Shown piece by piece: positions 1 through 7,863 of a DNA stretch of 64,000 bases. Numbering within the stretch: position 1 is the stretch's first letter; each line of letters starts with the position of its first letter. This DNA is from Deinococcus hopiensis KR-140 (GTDB taxonomy: Bacteria; Deinococcota; Deinococci; Deinococcales; Deinococcaceae). The DNA lies in contig CALPYF020000010.1 of assembly GCA_943327755.2 (NCBI GenBank), forward strand, positions 21,001 to 85,000. The letters are read 5' to 3'. The notes under the pieces are model-generated. The model was not told the DNA's origin and did no database searches. It saw only the letters and a list, made by a program, of their open reading frames with translations. The translations under genes were made by a program, and so were the position numbers.

Positions 1-311
1 TGTACCGCCACGATGTCCCAGGTCTCACCGACACAACGCGAGACCATCCGCTGCAAGACCTGCACGATCTCTACCCGATTGAATTCCTCCACGATGAGCA
101 GATCCCAGCACCACACGAACCCCTGCGACGCGCACTCCCGCCTCAGCCAGTCCGGCGAACAGACCGTCAGACTGAAGGAATCCGACGCATCCCCACCTAC
201 AGGCCCGATATAAAGCCGAAGGTCTACCCTGAAATCCGCAGGATGCTCCGGCACGAAACTCTCGAACGCCGAATGATCGGCCAGCGAGATCAATTTCAGC
301 TCAGCAATCAT
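1..311 (-). CDS. Imm8-family immunity protein, truncated by the window edge
   Basis: The minus-strand frame opens at ATG 311 and is still open at base 1, giving 103 residues of an incomplete protein. The translation begins MIAELKLISLADHSAF and contains LYIGPVGGDASDSFSL followed by TVCSPDWL. This order (an IGP-G block, then an F-x-x-x-V-C-x-P-x-W-L block) is typical of Imm8 immunity proteins of polymorphic toxin systems. Such proteins are cytosolic and neutralise a cognate toxin. No toxin gene is in view; it could lie beyond base 1, or this may be an orphan. A GGGGAGTTGG stretch sits just before the ATG. The family call rests on motif memory only, and the stop codon is outside the window. Confidence 0.66.
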   Translation of the reverse strand, partial: MIAELKLISLADHSAFESFVPEHPADFRVDLRLYIGPVGGDASDSFSLTVCSPDWLRRECASQGFVWCWDLLIVEEFNRVEIVQVLQRMVSRCVGETWDIVAV

Positions 312-332
312 CCAACTCCCCGACCGAGCGCC

Positions 333-338
333 TACACT
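333..338 (+). promoter_or_regulatory. -10 element of map, leaderless type
   Basis: TACACT lies five bases before the map ATG, so transcription would begin at or next to the start codon. No Shine-Dalgarno sequence is seen. This fits the leaderless genes known in Deinococcus. Confidence 0.55.
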
Positions 339-343
339 GCCGC

Positions 344-1087
344 ATGACGATCACCACACAGCGTGAACTCGACGGCATGACCCTCGCCGGGAAGGTCGTC
401 GCCCGCACCCTGGACGCCCTGCGCGCCGCCGTCGAATCGGGCGTCACGCCCGCCGAGCTGGACGCGCTGGCCGGGCAGGTGTTCGCGGGGTTCGGGGCGT
501 TCTCCGCGCCGCGTGCCGAGTACGGCGCGCCCGTGAACGTGTTCATCAGCGTGAACGACGACATCGTCCACGGCCTGCCCACCACCCGCCCGCTTCAGGC
601 AGGGGACGTGGTGTGCATCGACGTCACGCCGAACGTCGGCGGGTTCGTCGCGGACGCCGCCATCACCGTCGCCGTGCCACCCGTCTCCCCCACCGCCACC
701 CGCCTCATCGAGGCCGCCGAGGCGGCCCTGGCACGCGGCCTGAACGCCGCCCGCGCCGGACAACCCCTGAACGGCATCGGGCGCGCCATCCACACCGAAG
801 TTCAGCGCCGGGGCTTCACGCTCCTGCCGGAACTCCAGGGGCACGGCGTGGGCCGCGCCATCCACGAGAAACCCGACGTCCCGAACTACTACCGCCCTGC
901 GCTGAGACAACCGCTGCACGAGGGGCTCGTGATCGCCGTGGAACCCATGATCAGCACCGGCAAGAGCCCCCGCGTCCGCACCCGCCGCGACGGCTGGACG
1001 CTCGCCACCACCGACGGCGGCCTCGCCGCCCACGTCGAACACACCATCATGATCACCAGAGGGAAACCAGTGATATTGACGGCCTAA
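344..1087 (+). CDS. map: Type I methionine aminopeptidase
   Basis: This cytosolic enzyme removes the initiator methionine from new proteins, using a pair of divalent metals. The 247-residue protein is the usual length for type I enzymes. All expected metal and catalytic positions are visible: His76 (VHGLP), Asp93 (VCIDVT), Asp104 (GFVADAA), His167 (GHGVGRAIHE), Glu200 (AVEPM) and Glu232 (HVEHTI). There is no N-terminal zinc-finger extension. The start at 344 is supported by a TACACT -10 element five bases upstream. The gene is divergent from the Imm8 gene and downstream lies the AT-rich pair on the opposite strand. Confidence 0.95.
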   Translation: MTITTQRELDGMTLAGKVVARTLDALRAAVESGVTPAELDALAGQVFAGFGAFSAPRAEYGAPVNVFISVNDDIVHGLPTTRPLQAGDVVCIDVTPNVGGFVADAAITVAVPPVSPTATRLIEAAEAALARGLNAARAGQPLNGIGRAIHTEVQRRGFTLLPELQGHGVGRAIHEKPDVPNYYRPALRQPLHEGLVIAVEPMISTGKSPRVRTRRDGWTLATTDGGLAAHVEHTIMITRGKPVILTA

Positions 1088-1127
1088 ATACCAACAGAGA
1101 AATCTATTTCTATTTTTTCCACGCCGC

Positions 1128-1346
1128 TCATAACCCGGCATTATGCATATTGATTTTGAATATGGCGAAGATAGCCAAGCCCACAGCAGGAATAGTAAGC
1201 AAGAGGCCACAGCATTTCCAAGATTGCCCGCGCGCAACGAGATCTTCATCAGACCTTCTCTCGCCCAGCCAAGTCATTATGTAGCCCGGAGCGGAAAGTA
1301 AGAAATATATACCAAATATCAAGGCTATAGCAAAAACTTTTATCAA
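1128..1346 (-). CDS. Small two-helix membrane protein, unknown function
   Basis: The 72-residue product begins MIKVFAIALIFGIYFLLSAP and has a second hydrophobic stretch (CCGLLLTIPAVGLAIFAIF), with a short charged loop between (GERRSDEDLVARGQ). It is therefore predicted to be a two-helix inner-membrane protein. The start is TTG at 1346, and the TTGA sequence also contains the stop of the upstream lipoprotein gene, so the two genes are translationally coupled. The DNA is AT-rich with ATA, AAA and TTT codons, unlike the surrounding genes. I do not recognise a family. Transfer from another source is an inference from composition. Confidence 0.6.
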   Translation of the reverse strand: MIKVFAIALIFGIYFLLSAPGYIMTWLGERRSDEDLVARGQSWKCCGLLLTIPAVGLAIFAIFKINMHNAGL

Positions 1347-2020
1347 AGACTATCCGTCCCCTTTTTATAACGCCGTTCATATTCCTTATTCCATCTACTG
1401 GACGAGTAAGTGAGGTAGATCAGGAGCTTATCTTTGACGAAAAGAGTCAGTCCGGGCCGAGAATAAGACTGCCCATCATCTTGATCTAAAACATAATTAG
1501 TCCACCATTCAGTATTATATGTAGCCTTACCCAATCTAATCGCCTGCGTCTCGTATCCGTCACCCTCCTTATATGGCTCGTCGAAATGCTTTTCGGATTC
1601 AGTCGGCTCGCCGTATTTCTGAACCAAGCTCTCAAGAATAATTTCATATTTCTGAAAAAACTTATTATCAGGTGGCTCAATTATATGCTGTATTCTTACA
1701 AGCTTACCTAATTCATTAAATTGCGTATAAGTAGTAGTATCTTCTTGCGCAATCTCACCACTGAATATTAGATCACCCTCTTCATTCTGCTCAACAAACT
1801 TGAATCCCTGTCCATTCATGCTCGTCTTCACAGCATTTTTATTGCTACCCCAAGGTATTTTCGCATACAAGTATTGATCGGGCTTGGTTTTCAACAGAGC
1901 GTCTTTCTCTGATTCGCCTGTCTGCTCCTCAGTTGTCGTCGATCCGCTAGGGCTACATGCGATCATGAACAGGCTAATACACAACGCTGGGACGAACCGC
2001 ATGAGATCGTTTTTTCGCAT
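1343..2020 (-). CDS. Lipoprotein of unknown function, AT-rich
   Basis: The chosen start at 2020 gives MRKNDLMRFVPALCISLFMIACSPSG, a signal peptide ending in a lipobox (FMIAC), so the protein is probably lipid-anchored. ATG 2002 is an alternative start; an upstream extension to 2071 would overlap paaD and is unlikely. After a polar linker the mature part has IPWGSNKNAV and, later, ESLVQKYGEPT. This resembles small exported domains in which a 'WG-x-S..V' segment precedes an 'L-x-x-KYG-x-P' helix, but I cannot name a family. Codon use is AT-rich and includes ATA, AGA and TTA. It overlaps the following membrane-protein gene by four bases. Confidence 0.65.
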   Translation of the reverse strand: MRKNDLMRFVPALCISLFMIACSPSGSTTTEEQTGESEKDALLKTKPDQYLYAKIPWGSNKNAVKTSMNGQGFKFVEQNEEGDLIFSGEIAQEDTTTYTQFNELGKLVRIQHIIEPPDNKFFQKYEIILESLVQKYGEPTESEKHFDEPYKEGDGYETQAIRLGKATYNTEWWTNYVLDQDDGQSYSRPGLTLFVKDKLLIYLTYSSSRWNKEYERRYKKGTDSL

Positions 2021-2048
2021 TAATCGTAGGCTACCAGGGGATAGAGCA

Positions 2049-2585
2049 CTAGACACTCTTAAATGCCTCAAACGGTTCGCGGCAGTTGTCGCACACGTAC
2101 ATGCGTTTGCAGAGCGTCGGCCCGAAGCTGGCGGTCATGCGGACGTTCAGGCTGCCGCAGCGGGGGCAGCGGGTGGGTTCCGCGTCCAGCTGAATCAGCT
2201 GCCCTTCCCCGGTGGGGGCGGGGGGCGCGATGCCGTACTGCCGCAGCCGCTCCCGCGCGTCGTCGCCTATCCAGTCGGTCGTCCACGGGGGCGTGAGGGT
2301 GCTGCGCACCTCGACATCCGTCACGCCCAAGTCGCGCACGGCCTGCTCGATGCTGTCCCGGATGACGTGCAGGGCGGGGCAGCCGCTGAAGGTGGGCGTG
2401 AACGTCACCGTCACGCGCCCCGCGTCGCTCACGGTCACGTCCCGCACCATGCCCATATCCGTGATGCTCACGACGGGAATCTCGGGGTCTGGGACGCTGG
2501 CGAGCGCGGCCCAGACGGCAGATGGCTGAATGCTGATGGCCGATGGCGCAGGTCGCCCTGCCTTCTGCCTTCCGCCTTCTGCCAT
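2049..2585 (-). CDS. paaD: 1,2-phenylacetyl-CoA epoxidase subunit PaaD
   Basis: PaaD belongs to the MIP18/DUF59 family and is thought to help mature or load metal into the ring-epoxidising PaaABC complex. The DUF59 part starts at PSAVWAALASVPDPEIPVVS, with the DPEIP motif and a following SGCPALHV segment. The C-terminus is a zinc ribbon (CPRCGS ... CDNC) as in PaaD proteins. ATG 2585 is chosen because AGGCGG precedes it and it lies nine bases after the paaC stop; GTG 2597, overlapping the paaC stop as GTGA, is possible. The first ~20 codons lie in an inverted repeat and do not look like family sequence. Confidence 0.88.
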   Translation of the reverse strand: MAEGGRQKAGRPAPSAISIQPSAVWAALASVPDPEIPVVSITDMGMVRDVTVSDAGRVTVTFTPTFSGCPALHVIRDSIEQAVRDLGVTDVEVRSTLTPPWTTDWIGDDARERLRQYGIAPPAPTGEGQLIQLDAEPTRCPRCGSLNVRMTASFGPTLCKRMYVCDNCREPFEAFKSV

Positions 2586-2590
2586 CCGCC
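2516..2590. repeat. Imperfect inverted GATGGC/GAAGGC repeat inside the paaD 5' end
   Basis: Both strands carry related words: GGCAGATGGCTGAATGCTGA on plus (from 2518), and GGCGGATGGCAGAAGGCGGA on minus (reading down from 2590). The two arms face each other around a GGTCGCCC centre. The arrangement looks like a small mobile or palindromic intergenic repeat. Here it supplies the paaD start codon and the first codons. Confidence 0.5.
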
Positions 2591-2593
2591 TGT

Positions 2594-3376
2594 TCACCAG
2601 ACCTCGGCGTCGGGGTGTTGCCGGGCGACGCTCTGCATCTCTTCCAGCAGCGGGGCTAGGTGGTGGGTGTGCGTGTCGCGGCCGGGCTGGGTCGTGGGGG
2701 CGTCGGGGAGGGTGAGGCCGCACTTGTCCACGAGGTGCCGGGTGACGAGGTCGGTCCAGCGGGCGTGCACGGCGTTCAGGTCGGGGAGGATGCCCGCTGC
2801 GGTCAGTTCCGCTTCACCTTCGACGGGTTGGAAGAGTTGCGCGGCATGCGGCCACAGTTCCGTCAGGGCGGCCTGGGTGCGGCGTTCGCTCTCGGGCGTG
2901 CCGAGAGCGAGGCGTTCTACCCACAGCGCGGTGTGCTGCACGTGGAATTTCTCCTCACGCACGGCCTTCGCGGCGATTTCTGCCAGGGGCGCGTAGGTGC
3001 TGCGGGTGGCGGCCTCCAGCCACAGGGCTTCGGCGGTGTCGTACAGGAACTGCCGGACCATCGTGAACGCCCAGTCGCCTTTCGGGAGTTCCACGAGGCG
3101 GGTGTTGCGGTAGTCGTCCGGGCCGCGCCAGAACGCGACCCGGTCGGGGTCGCTGCCGCCGAGGGTCTGCGCGAGGCTCAGGTACAGTCCGGCGTGCCCG
3201 AGTTCGTCCTGCGCGATGTTCGCCAGTGCGATGTCCTCTTCGAGGATGGGGGCGTGCCCGGTCCACTCGCCGTCCCGGTGGGCGAGGATGATCTCGTCGT
3301 CGGCTAGGACCGTGAGTTTCAGCAGGAGCGCCTGGGTCTGCGTGTCGGTGAGGTGGGTTGTAGGAGTGGTGGTCAT
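2594..3376 (-). CDS. paaC: 1,2-phenylacetyl-CoA epoxidase structural subunit PaaC
   Basis: This 260-residue, all-helical ferritin-like protein is the structural partner of the catalytic subunit PaaA in the epoxidase that activates phenylacetyl-CoA for aerobic degradation. Visible family segments are IALANIAQDELGHAGLYLSL (residues ~48-67), VELPKGDWAFTMVRQFLYDT and VREEKFHVQHTALWVERL. ATG 3376 overlaps the paaB stop as ATGA, indicating coupled translation. The TGA at 2594-2596 is followed directly by paaD. Length and motifs match the family. Confidence 0.92.
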   Translation of the reverse strand: MTTTPTTHLTDTQTQALLLKLTVLADDEIILAHRDGEWTGHAPILEEDIALANIAQDELGHAGLYLSLAQTLGGSDPDRVAFWRGPDDYRNTRLVELPKGDWAFTMVRQFLYDTAEALWLEAATRSTYAPLAEIAAKAVREEKFHVQHTALWVERLALGTPESERRTQAALTELWPHAAQLFQPVEGEAELTAAGILPDLNAVHARWTDLVTRHLVDKCGLTLPDAPTTQPGRDTHTHHLAPLLEEMQSVARQHPDAEVW

Positions 3377-3963
3377 GCGCCTTCCTCGCTGGCGGCGCGG
3401 CCCGGCATCAGCCCGGCGCGTTTCAGTTCGCCGACGTGCCGGCCGATCACGCCGTAGTGCTGCTGCTGCTTGTACGTCTTGTCCTTCGCGGGGGCGAACC
3501 AGCTCTCGACGGTGCCGGGGTCCTCGTCCGTGCGAACGACCGCCGACTCCGGGAAGACCATCCAGGCGAGCACGTCGGGGTGCAGGCTCTGCGCCTGCCG
3601 CAGCGCGTCGCCAGGGCCATCGGCGGTCACGGTCCCGCTGAGATCCACGAACGTCATGCTGCGCTTGTTCGTGCGTTTCACGCCCACGTGGTACGTCCCG
3701 GCCTCGCCGGGCGAGTCCAGCAGCGCGGGGTGAGTGGCGAGTTCCTCGGGCGTGGCGGTCAGGATGTCGTCCTCACGCACGCACCAGAGGCTCACGGCCG
3801 CCGGACGGCGCACGAACACGTTCCGTGCCGTCACCAGCGCATGCGGCGGATCGCCCGCGTGCACGCTCCCCACCGCCTGATGCGGGCGGTTCGGGGCATC
3901 CTGCTTGAACACCTCCCAGCGCGGCCACTGCGTATCGGAGGACAGGAATTGAGATTGAGTCAT
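3373..3963 (-). CDS. paaB: 1,2-phenylacetyl-CoA epoxidase subunit PaaB, double-length form
   Basis: PaaB is a small bridging subunit of the epoxidase. The N-terminal half (WPRWEVFKQDAPNRPHQAVG ... VSLWCVREDDIL) is a canonical PaaB domain. The protein is 196 residues, about twice the usual ~95. The second half (YHVGVKRTNKRSMTFVDLSG ... AWMVFPESAVVRTDED) aligns by eye with the first, with the same spacing between the 'H/F-x-x-x-G' and 'W-x-V/F-x-E' segments. It therefore looks like an internal duplication. The gene lies between paaA and paaC and overlaps paaC by four bases. Confidence 0.88.
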   Translation of the reverse strand: MTQSQFLSSDTQWPRWEVFKQDAPNRPHQAVGSVHAGDPPHALVTARNVFVRRPAAVSLWCVREDDILTATPEELATHPALLDSPGEAGTYHVGVKRTNKRSMTFVDLSGTVTADGPGDALRQAQSLHPDVLAWMVFPESAVVRTDEDPGTVESWFAPAKDKTYKQQQHYGVIGRHVGELKRAGLMPGRAASEEGA

Positions 3964-3992
3964 GGGTGAGGTTCCTTTCTGGGCTAGGGGCG

Positions 3993-4091
3993 ACCCCTCA
4001 GTCCGCTGCGCGGCCAGCTCCCCTCAAGGGGAGCCAACCATCACACTGGCTCCCCTCTAAGGGGAGCTGTCAGCGAAGCTGACTGAGGGGT
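3993..4091. repeat. Long inverted repeat between paaA and paaB
   Basis: Two ~44-base arms (3993-4036 and 4047-4091) pair imperfectly around a 10-base loop. Each arm contains its own palindrome, CTCCCCTCAAGGGGAG on the left and CTCCCCTCTAAGGGGAG on the right. The outer ends ACCCCTCAGT and ACTGAGGGGT are complementary. It abuts the paaA stop codon and would form a strong RNA hairpin within the paa mRNA. It looks like a dispersed intergenic repeat or MITE-like element. Confidence 0.7.
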
Positions 4092-5066
<975 letters not shown>

Positions 5067-5103
5067 GGGAACAACCTCCGGATGGGGACTTGCCCCCAGT
5101 GTA

Positions 5104-5119
5104 CCTAACGAGCGTTAGG
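5104..5119. promoter_or_regulatory. PaaR-type operator upstream of paaA
   Basis: CCTAACGAGCGTTAGG is a perfect 7+7 palindrome with a two-base centre. It fits CNAACGNNCGTTNG, the site described for the TetR-family repressor PaaR of Thermus thermophilus, which is released by phenylacetyl-CoA. It lies directly upstream of a possible minus-strand -10 element (TACACT, 5098-5103), so a bound repressor would block transcription. It overlaps the thiD stop codon. No paaR gene is in the window. Confidence 0.72.
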
Positions 5120-5885
5120 TTGGATGTGGGGTGGGTTGCAGGGTCCACCCGGCCGCCCGGTGCCCCAGCGGGCCGTGCCCCGCGCCCAGGCCCGGCGCGG
5201 CGCGGATCGCGGCCTGAAGGTACACGTGCGCCACCCGCACCGCGTCCGGCAGGGCCAGACCATGCGCGAGGTTCGCGGTGATCGCCGCCGACAACGTGCA
5301 GCCCGTCCCGTGCGTGTGCCGCGTGTGCTGCCGCGCCGCATGCAGCGTGAGGTGGTGGCCGTGGGCGCGCAGCTCGTCCGTGACGGTCTCGCCGGGTGCA
5401 TGCCCGCCCTTCAGGAGCAGTGGCGTGGTGTCCGGCACGCCCGCCGCACGCAGGGCCGCCCACTCGGGCACGTTCGGGGTGACCAGCGTCGCCAGGGGCA
5501 GCAGCTCGTCCCGCAGGGCGTGCAGGGCGCCGTCGTCCAGCAGGGCGTCCCCGCTCTTGGCGAGCATGACCGGATCGACGACCAGCGGCAGCCCGCGGCC
5601 TCGTAGGGCGTCCGCCACGGCGCGGACCAGTCCCGCGTTGCCCAGCGCGCCCGTCTTCACCGCCGCGACCGGGAAATCGTCCACCACGGATCTCAGCTGC
5701 GCCGCGACCAGCTCTGGCGGTAGCGGATGCGCGGCCTGCACACCCCGCGTGTTCTGCGCGGTGATCAGTGTCAGGACGCTCGTGCCGTACACACCGTGCG
5801 CCTCGAAGGTCTTCAGGTCCGCCTGGATGCCCGCCCCCCCGCCGGAATCCGACCCCGCGATGGTCAGGGCGACCGGGACCGTCAC
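5115..5885 (-). CDS. thiD: Hydroxymethylpyrimidine/phosphomethylpyrimidine kinase ThiD
   Basis: ThiD phosphorylates HMP twice to HMP-PP, the pyrimidine precursor of thiamine. The N-terminal ribokinase-fold signature is clear (ALTIAGSDSGGGAGIQADLK), and the anion-hole and catalytic region HTHGTGCTLSAAI lies near residues 190-205. VDPVMLAKSGDALL is also typical. At 256 residues it is a single-domain enzyme without the C-terminal ThiN domain. GTG 5885 overlaps the thiO stop as GTGA. It is the last gene of the thi operon. Confidence 0.94.
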   Translation of the reverse strand: MTVPVALTIAGSDSGGGAGIQADLKTFEAHGVYGTSVLTLITAQNTRGVQAAHPLPPELVAAQLRSVVDDFPVAAVKTGALGNAGLVRAVADALRGRGLPLVVDPVMLAKSGDALLDDGALHALRDELLPLATLVTPNVPEWAALRAAGVPDTTPLLLKGGHAPGETVTDELRAHGHHLTLHAARQHTRHTHGTGCTLSAAITANLAHGLALPDAVRVAHVYLQAAIRAAPGLGAGHGPLGHRAAGWTLQPTPHPT

Positions 5886-6793
5886 GCCATCACCCCCTGT
5901 CCCACCAGCGCCAGCACGCGCGCTGCCGTGACCGGGGCCAGCAGCGACCCGTGCCGCCCGTGCCCCGCCGCGACGAGCACGCCCGGCAGGGTGGGGTGAG
6001 GCCCGACCAGCGGCAGTCCGTCCGGCGTGACGGGGCGCAGGCCCACGAGGTGTGCCGCGATCTCCGCCCCGTCTGCGCCGGGCACGAGCGTCCGGGCCGC
6101 GCCGCGCAGCCAGCGGGTTCCGTGGGTGTCAGGCACCACGGCCCAGCTGCGGCGACTCGTCGCGCCGACGTACAGACCGTCCGGGCGGGACAGCGCGTAA
6201 CGGGAGAACCCCTGCGCGGGCGGACCATACCGCGCGCCCACCTCCTCCGGGCCGCGCAGCAGCAGCGCCTGCCCCTGCCGCGCCCCCACCGGCACGCCGA
6301 ACGCGCCGCTCCACGCGCCCGCCGCGAGGATCACCTGCCCGGCGAACCAGTCACCCGCGTCCGTCCGCACCCGCACCCCGCCGCCCGACGGCCCGAGGGC
6401 CTGGACGTGCGCGGCCACCACCTCCAGCCCCTGCCGGGCCGCGCGGACCACCGACGGCGGGTGCAGGCTCCCCTCGCCCGGCGTGCAGGCCACCCCGCCG
6501 CCCGGCTGCATCCGGGCCACACCGGGATGCAGATGCACGGGCACGCCCGAGCGTTCCAGCGCCGCCGCCAGCGCAGGCCAGCGCCGCAGCCCCTCCAGCG
6601 CGTCCACGTGCAGGGGCGTGCCGCGCAGCCGCTCGCCGTCCGGCGTGAGCAGGCCCGCCGCCGCCCGCCACGCCGCGCCCGGCCGGTCCGCGTCCAGCAC
6701 CAGCACGTCCACGCCCGCCCCCCGCAGGGTGAACGCCACCAGTGAACCGATCAGGCCGCCGCCCACCACGATCACCTCCCGCACGCGGGTCAT
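5882..6793 (-). CDS. thiO: Glycine oxidase ThiO
   Basis: ThiO is an FAD-dependent amine oxidase that converts glycine to dehydroglycine, one of the substrates of the ThiG thiazole synthase. The Rossmann FAD-binding motif is at the N-terminus (VIVVGGGLIGSLVAFTL), and a second FAD-contact segment is near the C-terminus (GLRPVTPDGLPLVGPHPTLP, then AAGHGRHG). Size (303 residues) is slightly short for the family. Operon position between thiG and thiD, with a GTGA overlap to thiD, supports ThiO over other DAO-family oxidases. Confidence 0.88.
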   Translation of the reverse strand: MTRVREVIVVGGGLIGSLVAFTLRGAGVDVLVLDADRPGAAWRAAAGLLTPDGERLRGTPLHVDALEGLRRWPALAAALERSGVPVHLHPGVARMQPGGGVACTPGEGSLHPPSVVRAARQGLEVVAAHVQALGPSGGGVRVRTDAGDWFAGQVILAAGAWSGAFGVPVGARQGQALLLRGPEEVGARYGPPAQGFSRYALSRPDGLYVGATSRRSWAVVPDTHGTRWLRGAARTLVPGADGAEIAAHLVGLRPVTPDGLPLVGPHPTLPGVLVAAGHGRHGSLLAPVTAARVLALVGQGVMA

Positions 6794-6811
6794 GAGCGCA
6801 CCCCCTCCCGG

Positions 6812-6855
6812 CCTCCCCCCTCAAGGGGGAGGGGCAGAGACACGGCTTCCCGTGT
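6812..6855. repeat. Two small hairpins between thiG and thiO
   Basis: The gap carries CCTCCCCC...GGGGGAGG (around 6812-6832) followed by ACACGG-CTTC-CCGTGT (6840-6855). Both are perfect or near-perfect inverted repeats in the mRNA between thiG and thiO. They may be a degenerate intergenic repeat, and may also modulate expression of the downstream genes. Confidence 0.45.
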
Positions 6856-7655
6856 CAAAGGGGCACTTCCGGGTCGGGCAGACGCACCACCCCGCTCGTG
6901 GGGCTGCTGGGGCTGGCGTGCGCGCGTTCCGGCATGCGCCCCGCCAGGAAGGCCGCGCGGCCCGCCTGCACGCCCAGCGCGAAGGCGTGGGCCATGCCGA
7001 CCGGGTCGCACGCCTCGGCGATCGCGGTGTTCACCAGCACGGCGTCCGCGCCGAGTTCCAGCGCCTGCGCCGCGTCGCTTGGAACGCCCAGGCCCGCGTC
7101 CACGACGATCGGCACGCGCGCGCCGTCCAGCACGGTCCGCAGCAGCTCGGGATTGCGCAGGCCGCGTCCGGACCCGATGGGGCTCGCCAGGGGCATCACG
7201 GCGGCGCACCCGGCCTCCTCCAGCGCGCGGGCCAGCACCGCGTCGGCCTGCACGTACGGCAGCACCGTGAACCCATCGGCCGCCAAGGCTTCAGCGGCGC
7301 GGAGCGTGCCCACCGGGTCCGGCAGGAGGTAGCGGGCGTCGGGGATGACCTCCAGCTTGATCCAGTTCACGCCGGTCGCCACGCGCGCCAGCCGCGCCAC
7401 GCGCAGCGCCTCGTCGGCGGTGCGGCACCCGGCGGTGTTCGGCAGGAGTTGCAGCGCATCCCAGTCCAGCGCGTCGAGCAGGCCGTCGTGTCCCGGCGCC
7501 CTCAGTTCGACGCGGCGGATGGCGACGGTCACGATCTGCGACCCGCTCGCGGCGAGGGCCTCGCGCATCACGCCGAAGTCCGTGAACTTGCCCGTGCCCG
7601 TCATCAGGCGCGAGGCGAAGGCTTTCCCACCGAGGGTGAATGCATCAGGGGCCAT
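6855..7655 (-). CDS. thiG: Thiazole synthase ThiG
   Basis: ThiG builds the thiazole phosphate from deoxyxylulose phosphate, dehydroglycine and the sulfur carried by ThiS thiocarboxylate. The barrel segments LQLLPNTAGCRTADEALRVA, NWIKLEVI (the lysine is the Schiff-base residue) and VMPLASPIGSGRGLRNPELL are diagnostic. ATG 7655 is chosen over an upstream extension because it lies one base after the thiS stop (TGAGATG) and begins the conserved part (MAPDAFTLGGKAFASRL). The product is 266 residues. Confidence 0.94.
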   Translation of the reverse strand: MAPDAFTLGGKAFASRLMTGTGKFTDFGVMREALAASGSQIVTVAIRRVELRAPGHDGLLDALDWDALQLLPNTAGCRTADEALRVARLARVATGVNWIKLEVIPDARYLLPDPVGTLRAAEALAADGFTVLPYVQADAVLARALEEAGCAAVMPLASPIGSGRGLRNPELLRTVLDGARVPIVVDAGLGVPSDAAQALELGADAVLVNTAIAEACDPVGMAHAFALGVQAGRAAFLAGRMPERAHASPSSPTSGVVRLPDPEVPL

Positions 7656-7656
7656 C

Positions 7657-7863
7657 TCAGCCCCCCCCGATGATGCGGACGATCTCGATGACATCTCCGG
7701 CCTCCAGGGTGCGGTGCGGCGCGCGGGCGCCGGGGTACACGTCGTCGTTCACACCCACCGCGACGCGCGAGGGGTTCACGTTAAGGTCACGCAGCAGGGC
7801 GTGCAGGGTCAGGCCGGGCGTGAGGGGCCGCGCCTCGCCATTCACGGTCAGGGTGGGGGTCAT
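7657..7863 (-). CDS. thiS: Sulfur carrier protein ThiS
   Basis: This 68-residue ubiquitin-fold protein begins MTPTLTVNGEARPL and ends in the essential Gly-Gly (IVRIIGGG), which is activated to a thiocarboxylate and donates sulfur to ThiG. ATG 7863 overlaps the thiE stop (ATGA), and the stop is one base from the thiG start. A much longer open frame upstream is only an out-of-frame shadow of thiE. Confidence 0.92.
   Translation of the reverse strand: MTPTLTVNGEARPLTPGLTLHALLRDLNVNPSRVAVGVNDDVYPGARAPHRTLEAGDVIEIVRIIGGG

Noticed and set aside
613..1284. Long plus-strand frame (~220 codons) over map
   Set aside because: It is Arg/His/Pro-rich, typical of an out-of-frame reading of GC-rich coding DNA, and it overlaps map in another frame.
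1343..2071. Longer lipoprotein start at 2071
   Set aside because: It would overlap paaD and place 17 residues before the signal peptide; the starts at 2020 or 2002 give a proper lipoprotein signal.
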